In this document: positions 59,992 through 64,000 of the stretch, one piece after another
Layout of the letters: every line of letters begins with the position of its first letter
How positions within the stretch are numbered: the stretch's first letter is position 1
Assembly: GCA_903884945.1 (NCBI GenBank)
Contig: CAISGR010000039.1
Coordinates: 1 to 64,000 of the forward strand
Length of the DNA stretch: 64,000 nucleotides
Source: an uncultured bacterium
Lineage (GTDB): Bacteria; Pseudomonadota; Alphaproteobacteria; Sphingomonadales; Sphingomonadaceae
Direction of reading: 5' to 3'
Made by a program: the position numbers and the translations under genes
The notes under the pieces: generated by a model
What the model saw: the letters and a program-made list of their open reading frames with translations, nothing else
Told to the model about the DNA's origin: nothing
Database searches by the model: none

Positions 59992-61533
59992 TTATCTGCT
60001 CGCCGTAACCAGTGCTTCTGCAGCGGCTGAGCGCGGCGTCGCGACCAATGCGGCGGAAGGCCCCTCCTCGACGATCCTTCCCGCCTCCATCACCGCAATC
60101 CGGTGGCAGAGCCGGCGCGCCACCGCAATGTCGTGGGTGATCAGCAGGATCGCGACCCCGCGCTCGCGCTGCAATGTTTCGAGCAACGCCAGGATGCGCC
60201 CCGCGACCAGGACATCCAGCGCCGAGGTCGCTTCGTCGAGGATCAGCAATTCGGGGCGTGCCACCAGGGCCCGGGCGATGGCGACGCGTTGCGCCTGCCC
60301 ACCGGACAGTTGCGCCGGGCGGCGATCGGCAAAAGCCGGGTCGAGTTCAACTGCCTCCAGCGCCATGAGCGCGCGGGTGCGACGCTCGCCCGCCCCCAGT
60401 TCCGGCATCAGATAGCGCAGCGGCTCGGCTACGCTCTCGATCACGCTCCATTGCGGATCGAGGCTCGCGATCGGATCCTGGAAGACCGCCTGCATCGCCG
60501 CCCGATGCTCGCGGCGCATCGCATGCCGAGGCGGCAGGGCCACGCCACGCCAGGTCACGCTGCCCGCGTCGCATGGCCCGATCCGTCCGATCGCACGCGC
60601 GAGCGTGGACTTGCCCGATCCCGATCCCCCCACGATCGCCAGCGCCTCGCCCTGCCTGACCTCGAGCGACGCCCCATCGACCGCCGCGATCCGCCCGCCA
60701 CGCCATCCCGGCGCGCGGAAGGCGACGCGAATGTCGCGCGCCTCGAGCAGGCTCCCGCCCACCGGCGGCAGCAGCGGCGCCGGATCGTCGAGCTTTGGGC
60801 TTGCGGCGACCAGCGCCCGAGCCGCGGCGCTGGCTGGATTGGCGATGACGGCAACCCCGCCCGCCTCGGCGACACGCCCATTCTCGATCACCACGAGCTG
60901 GTCCGCATAGCGGGCGACCAGCGCGAGATCGTGGCTTACCAGCAGAAGCCCCAGGCCATCGTCCCGCAGCCGGGCGAACACATCCATGATCGCATGGCGC
61001 AGGCTTGCATCGAGCGCGCTGGTCGGCTCGTCCGCGACCAGCAGCCTCGGCCCATGGGCGGTGGCCGCCGCGATCAGGACACGCTGGCGCTCCCCGCCGG
61101 ACAGGCGATGCGGATAGGCGTCGAGCTTGGCCTCCGGGCTGCTGATCCCGACCCGGTCGAGCATGGCCGCGAGCGCGCGCCGATCGGGCCGGGCGCCGCC
61201 GAGCGCGGTTGCCGCCTCGGTCAGTTGCGCGCCGATCTGCAGATGGGGAGTGAGCGCCGTCAGCGGATGCTGGAAGACGAAGCCCGCCCGCGCCCGGATC
61301 GGGCGGAGGTCCACCTCGTCGCGGCCGATCAACTCACGCCCCTCGAACCGCGCCGATCCGCTCGCAACCCCCGCGCTCAACCCGAACGGCGCGAGGCAGG
61401 ACAGGCTCTTGCCCGACCCCGACGCGCCGACCAGGGCGGTGCAGCGGCCGCGTTCGACCGCGAACGCCACGTCATGGACCAGCGCAACGCCCCCGATCGC
61501 GACACCGAGCCGCTCGACCGTATAGAGGGTCAC
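59992..61533 (-). CDS. Peptide-type ABC transporter, double ATP-binding subunit
   Basis: The 513-residue protein fuses two ABC ATPases of the oligopeptide/dipeptide type, as in YejF and DdpD-DdpF fusions. The first half has Walker A GASGSGKS, signature LSGGERQRV and Walker B LLVADEPTSALD. The second has GGSGSGKST, LSGGQAQRV and LLILDEATSALD. Both sites look intact. It is the last gene of the operon, overlapping the DppC-like permease by four bases. Substrate is likely a peptide or similar, by family. Confidence 0.92.
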   Translation of the reverse strand: MTLYTVERLGVAIGGVALVHDVAFAVERGRCTALVGASGSGKSLSCLAPFGLSAGVASGSARFEGRELIGRDEVDLRPIRARAGFVFQHPLTALTPHLQIGAQLTEAATALGGARPDRRALAAMLDRVGISSPEAKLDAYPHRLSGGERQRVLIAAATAHGPRLLVADEPTSALDASLRHAIMDVFARLRDDGLGLLLVSHDLALVARYADQLVVIENGRVAEAGGVAVIANPASAAARALVAASPKLDDPAPLLPPVGGSLLEARDIRVAFRAPGWRGGRIAAVDGASLEVRQGEALAIVGGSGSGKSTLARAIGRIGPCDAGSVTWRGVALPPRHAMRREHRAAMQAVFQDPIASLDPQWSVIESVAEPLRYLMPELGAGERRTRALMALEAVELDPAFADRRPAQLSGGQAQRVAIARALVARPELLILDEATSALDVLVAGRILALLETLQRERGVAILLITHDIAVARRLCHRIAVMEAGRIVEEGPSAALVATPRSAAAEALVTASR

Positions 61534-62312
61534 CGCGCCAGCCGGTCGCGCAAGCGTTCGCCGAGCGAGGTCATGGCCAGGATCAACCCGACGAGAACGG
61601 CCCCCGGCACGAGCAGCGCGAGCGGTGCGACGTCCATGTCTTCGGCACCGTCATGGACGAGAATACCGAGCGAGGTCAGCGGCTCCTGCACCCCGAGGCC
61701 GAGGAAGGATAGAAAGCTCTCGACCATCACGACCTGCGGTACCGTCAGCAACAGATAGGCCAGCGCCACCCCTGCCACATTGGGCAGGACATGGCGCAAC
61801 AGGATCGCGGCCGGCGGCGCACCCGCCGCTTCAGCCGCGAGGACGAACGGCCGGTGGCGCAGCGCCAGCACCTGGCCGCGCACCACCCGCGCCATGGTCA
61901 GCCACTCGACCGCGCCGATGCCGAGAAAGACCAGCACGATCGATCGCCCGAACACCACCATCAGCAGGATGACGACGAACATGAAGGGGAGCGCATAGAG
62001 CGCATCCACGATCCGCATCATCGCCTCGTCGACGCGCCCGCCGGCCCATCCCGCGATCGCGCCCCAGAGGGTACCGAGCACCAGCGCCACCGCCGCGGCC
62101 GCACCCGCCACCATCAGCGTCACCCGGGTACCGATCAGCGTCCGGGCGAGCAGATCGCGCCCGACGCTGTCGGTACCGAGCAGATGCCCGTGCGAAAAAG
62201 GGGCCGCGCGAACACCGCTCCAGTCGATCTGGTCATAGTTCCACGGGAGCAGCAGCGGCAGCAGCAGCGCGGCGAGCGCGACCGCGATGATGGTCCAGCC
62301 GGCGATCCTCAT
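61530..62312 (-). CDS. Peptide-type ABC transporter permease (DppC-like)
   Basis: The 260-residue integral membrane protein has about five to six transmembrane helices and the permease EAA-loop region (AAEAAGAPPAAILLRHVLPN). The N-terminal FSHGHLLGTDSVGRDLLART is the DppC/OppC signature. It overlaps both neighbours by four bases. Together with the DppB-like subunit it forms the membrane channel. Confidence 0.92.
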   Translation of the reverse strand: MRIAGWTIIAVALAALLLPLLLPWNYDQIDWSGVRAAPFSHGHLLGTDSVGRDLLARTLIGTRVTLMVAGAAAAVALVLGTLWGAIAGWAGGRVDEAMMRIVDALYALPFMFVVILLMVVFGRSIVLVFLGIGAVEWLTMARVVRGQVLALRHRPFVLAAEAAGAPPAAILLRHVLPNVAGVALAYLLLTVPQVVMVESFLSFLGLGVQEPLTSLGILVHDGAEDMDVAPLALLVPGAVLVGLILAMTSLGERLRDRLAR

Positions 62313-63223
62313 CTACGAACCCGCGGATCGAGCCAGCCATAAGCGAGGTCGGCGATCAGGTTGAAGAGCAGGATCAGCGCCGCGTAGAGGATCACCACGC
62401 CGAGCACGAGCGGATAGTCGCGGTTGAGCGCGCCCTGCACGAAATAGCGCCCGAGCCCGGGCAGGCCGAACACCGTCTCGATCACCACCGCCCCGGTCAG
62501 CAGGCCCGCGGCAGCCGGCCCGAGATAACTCACCACGGGAAGCAGTGCCGGCCGCAGCGCGTGCCGCCACAGGATCATGCGCGGCGGCAGGCCCCGCGCG
62601 CGCGCCGTCAGCACATGGTCCTGCGCCAGCGCGACCACGAGCCCGGCCCGCGCGAGCCGCGCGATCGCGCCGGACACGGGCAGCGCGAGCGCCACCACCG
62701 GCAGGACGAGCGATCGCGTTCCGTCCAGCCCCGAAACGGGCAGCAGCTGGAGCCACAGTGCGAAGACGAGCACCAGCGCCGGACCGGTCACGAAACTGGG
62801 GATTGCGGTCAGCAAGGTCGCGGCGGTCATGATCGCCCGGTCGGCGATGCCACCGGCATGGGTCCCCGCGATGGTCGCGCCACCGATGCCAAGCGCCAGG
62901 GCCAGGACCAGCGCAAGCCCGCCGAGAGTCAGCGACACCGGCAGGCCCTGCGCGATCAGCGCACCGACGGTGAAATCCTTGTAGACCAGCGACGGCCCGA
63001 AATCGCCCCGGAGCACGCCGCCCACATAACGCGCCGCCTGCACCGGCAACGGCTTGTCCAGGCCATAGGCAGCGCTGAACGCAGCGCGGGTCGCGGGGTC
63101 GAGCGGGCGCTCGCCATCGAACGGACTGCCCGGGGCCGCGCGCATCAGCACGAACGACAGCAGGATGACCGCGAGCAGAGTCGGGGCCGCGGTCGCGAGC
63201 CTGCGAATCAGGATCGCGCTCAC
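62309..63223 (-). CDS. Peptide-type ABC transporter permease (DppB-like)
   Basis: The 304-residue permease begins with the DppB/OppB pattern (ILIRRLATAAPTLLAVILLS, then AAPGSPFDGERPLD). It has the EAA loop (RARGLPPRMILWRHALRPAL) and VIETVFGLPGLGRYFVQGAL. About six transmembrane helices are predicted. It starts 21 bases after the bamF stop and may be transcribed from the lspA-bamF operon. No periplasmic binding-protein gene is present in the window on either side. Confidence 0.92.
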   Translation of the reverse strand: MSAILIRRLATAAPTLLAVILLSFVLMRAAPGSPFDGERPLDPATRAAFSAAYGLDKPLPVQAARYVGGVLRGDFGPSLVYKDFTVGALIAQGLPVSLTLGGLALVLALALGIGGATIAGTHAGGIADRAIMTAATLLTAIPSFVTGPALVLVFALWLQLLPVSGLDGTRSLVLPVVALALPVSGAIARLARAGLVVALAQDHVLTARARGLPPRMILWRHALRPALLPVVSYLGPAAAGLLTGAVVIETVFGLPGLGRYFVQGALNRDYPLVLGVVILYAALILLFNLIADLAYGWLDPRVRR

Positions 63224-63244
63224 CGCCCCGACCGGGTCAGGTCG

Positions 63245-63658
63245 TCAACGGGGTGTGGAGGTGCGGGCGTCCTGGCCGTCGCCTTCGGGAGCCGCAACGA
63301 TGTCGCGGGTGGTCGTGCCCTTGTCGACGACGTTGGTGCCGGGATCGCCGACATCCGAGCGGATACCCGGATCGGCATTGTCGGCACCGGCCGCATCGAC
63401 CGTGGCGCTTTCCGAGGCGCTGCGCTGGGCGCGGCCGCCGAACAGGGCGTCGAGCGCCTGGGCGTTGGGGCTCACGTCATTGGCGCGCGCTGCGCCCGGC
63501 TGGGGCGGGGTCAGCGAGAAATCGGGCGGAATCACCAGCGGCGCGGCGCGCGCGACGGCGAACTCATCGGGTCGTGCATGCCCCCTGCCGCCATGGGCAC
63601 AGCCGGAGAGCAGGACGGCAAGGCCGAGCCCGGTTGCGATCGACACCAACTTACGCAT
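63245..63658 (-). CDS. bamF: BamF-type lipoprotein (DUF3035)
   Basis: The 137-residue lipoprotein has the signal MRKLVSIATGLGLAVLLSGC (Cys at 20) and the DUF3035 motif DEFAVARAAPLVIPPDFSLT, followed by a Pro/Ala-rich disordered tail. In alphaproteobacteria this is BamF, an accessory subunit of the outer-membrane beta-barrel assembly machine. Its start overlaps the end of lspA by eight bases. LspA is the enzyme that removes its signal peptide. Confidence 0.88.
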   Translation of the reverse strand: MRKLVSIATGLGLAVLLSGCAHGGRGHARPDEFAVARAAPLVIPPDFSLTPPQPGAARANDVSPNAQALDALFGGRAQRSASESATVDAAGADNADPGIRSDVGDPGTNVVDKGTTTRDIVAAPEGDGQDARTSTPR

Positions 63659-64000
63659 TCATATTCTCCACTGGATCTCGCCCTGCCCGTGGCTTGTCGC
63701 GCACCAGAAGCGCCCGCACAAGCAGGATGAGCACCCCTATCGTAATCGCCGCGTCAGCGACATTGAAGACCAAAAAGGGGCGCCACGCCCCGATGTGGAA
63801 ATCGGCAAAGTCCACGACATAGCCGAAGCGCACCCGATCGATGATATTGCCGATCGCCCCGCCCAGGACGAGGCCGAGCGCGACCTGGTCCTGCCGGTTC
63901 GGCTCGCGCAGCATCCACACCAGCACGCCGACCGCGATCGCCGCCGTCAGGGCCACCAGCCCCCAGCGCATCATATCGGTATCGGCATGGAGCAACCCGA
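63651..64000 (-). CDS. lspA: Lipoprotein signal peptidase II (partial, N-terminus beyond window)
   Basis: LspA cleaves the signal peptide of diacylated prolipoproteins in the inner membrane. The visible 116 residues include the two catalytic Asp motifs, GNIIDRVRFGYVVDFADFH and FNVADAAI, and the last three transmembrane helices. The reading frame continues past the window edge, so roughly the first third is missing. It is followed by bamF with an eight-base overlap. Confidence 0.95.
   Translation of the reverse strand, partial: GLLHADTDMMRWGLVALTAAIAVGVLVWMLREPNRQDQVALGLVLGGAIGNIIDRVRFGYVVDFADFHIGAWRPFLVFNVADAAITIGVLILLVRALLVRDKPRAGRDPVENMNA

Overview
The window is high-GC, gene-dense DNA that looks like the chromosome of an alphaproteobacterium in the order Sphingomonadales, most likely Sphingomonas or a close relative. 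The supporting features are FlbT (an alphaproteobacterial flagellar regulator), a BamF/DUF3035 lipoprotein, a TorF-type porin, a TIGR03087-type glycosyltransferase, GGAAC-N16/17-CGTT promoters typical of the EcfG general stress response, and many short secreted proteins and lipoproteins. No insertion sequence, prophage, integrase, CRISPR array or rRNA operon is visible. One tRNA gene, tRNA-Gln(TTG), is present.

Layout. 1-7601 is a flagellar block: flgE-flgK-flgL on the minus strand, running off the left edge, divergent from flbT-fliI-fliJ and a lytic transglycosylase-like gene on the plus strand. 7602-12775 is a plus-strand regulatory block: an atypical sigma-70 family factor, a protein of unknown function, an XRE-type regulator with a C-terminal domain resembling an inactive S24/LexA fold, and a GGDEF-EAL protein. 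12862-17531 holds a lipoprotein and a minus-strand signalling operon (OmpR-type response regulator, LysM-FecR protein, CHASE2 histidine kinase). 17610-28073 is mostly housekeeping: glycosyltransferase, tRNA-Gln, ilvE with a divergent marR gene, a RoxA-like di-haem protein, proC, ybjN, a UbiK-like gene, tspO, tlyA, an alpha/beta hydrolase and a Crp/Fnr regulator. 28145-37391 contains many small, secreted, lipoprotein or acidic proteins, an MFS exporter, an orphan exbD, a 2OG-Fe(II) oxygenase and hom. At least two of the small genes carry EcfG-type promoters. 37467-51291 holds protein quality control and peptide or amino-acid handling: a CoA-binding protein, mrp, hflK-hflC, degP, a HerA-like ATPase, an M20 amidohydrolase, an M1 aminopeptidase and an OPT transporter. 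51323-54916 is a GH130/GT4 carbohydrate pair. 55060-58957 has queF and a translationally coupled sulfurtransferase-metC-mscS operon. 59160-64000 has a TorF-type porin, then lspA-bamF followed by a peptide-type ABC transporter with no binding protein in view.

How the parts fit. Cell-surface functions dominate: flagellum rod, hook and export; outer-membrane lipoprotein maturation and assembly (lspA, bamF); periplasmic proteolysis (DegP, HflKC, M1 peptidase); and uptake of peptides (OPT, ABC). The least conventional part is 7602-12775, where a sigma factor with an extra C-terminal domain, two regulators or unknowns and a c-di-GMP enzyme follow the flagellar export genes. It is preceded by a 470-base region with stacked RNA structures and a recurrent TCCTATAA element. 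Other non-coding signals worth attention are a bipartite REP-like element before hom, a cluster of inverted TTCCCTGTT repeats after the M1 peptidase gene, a 28-bp palindrome next to three DnaA-box-like 9-mers spaced 12 bp apart, and a perfect hairpin in the degP leader.
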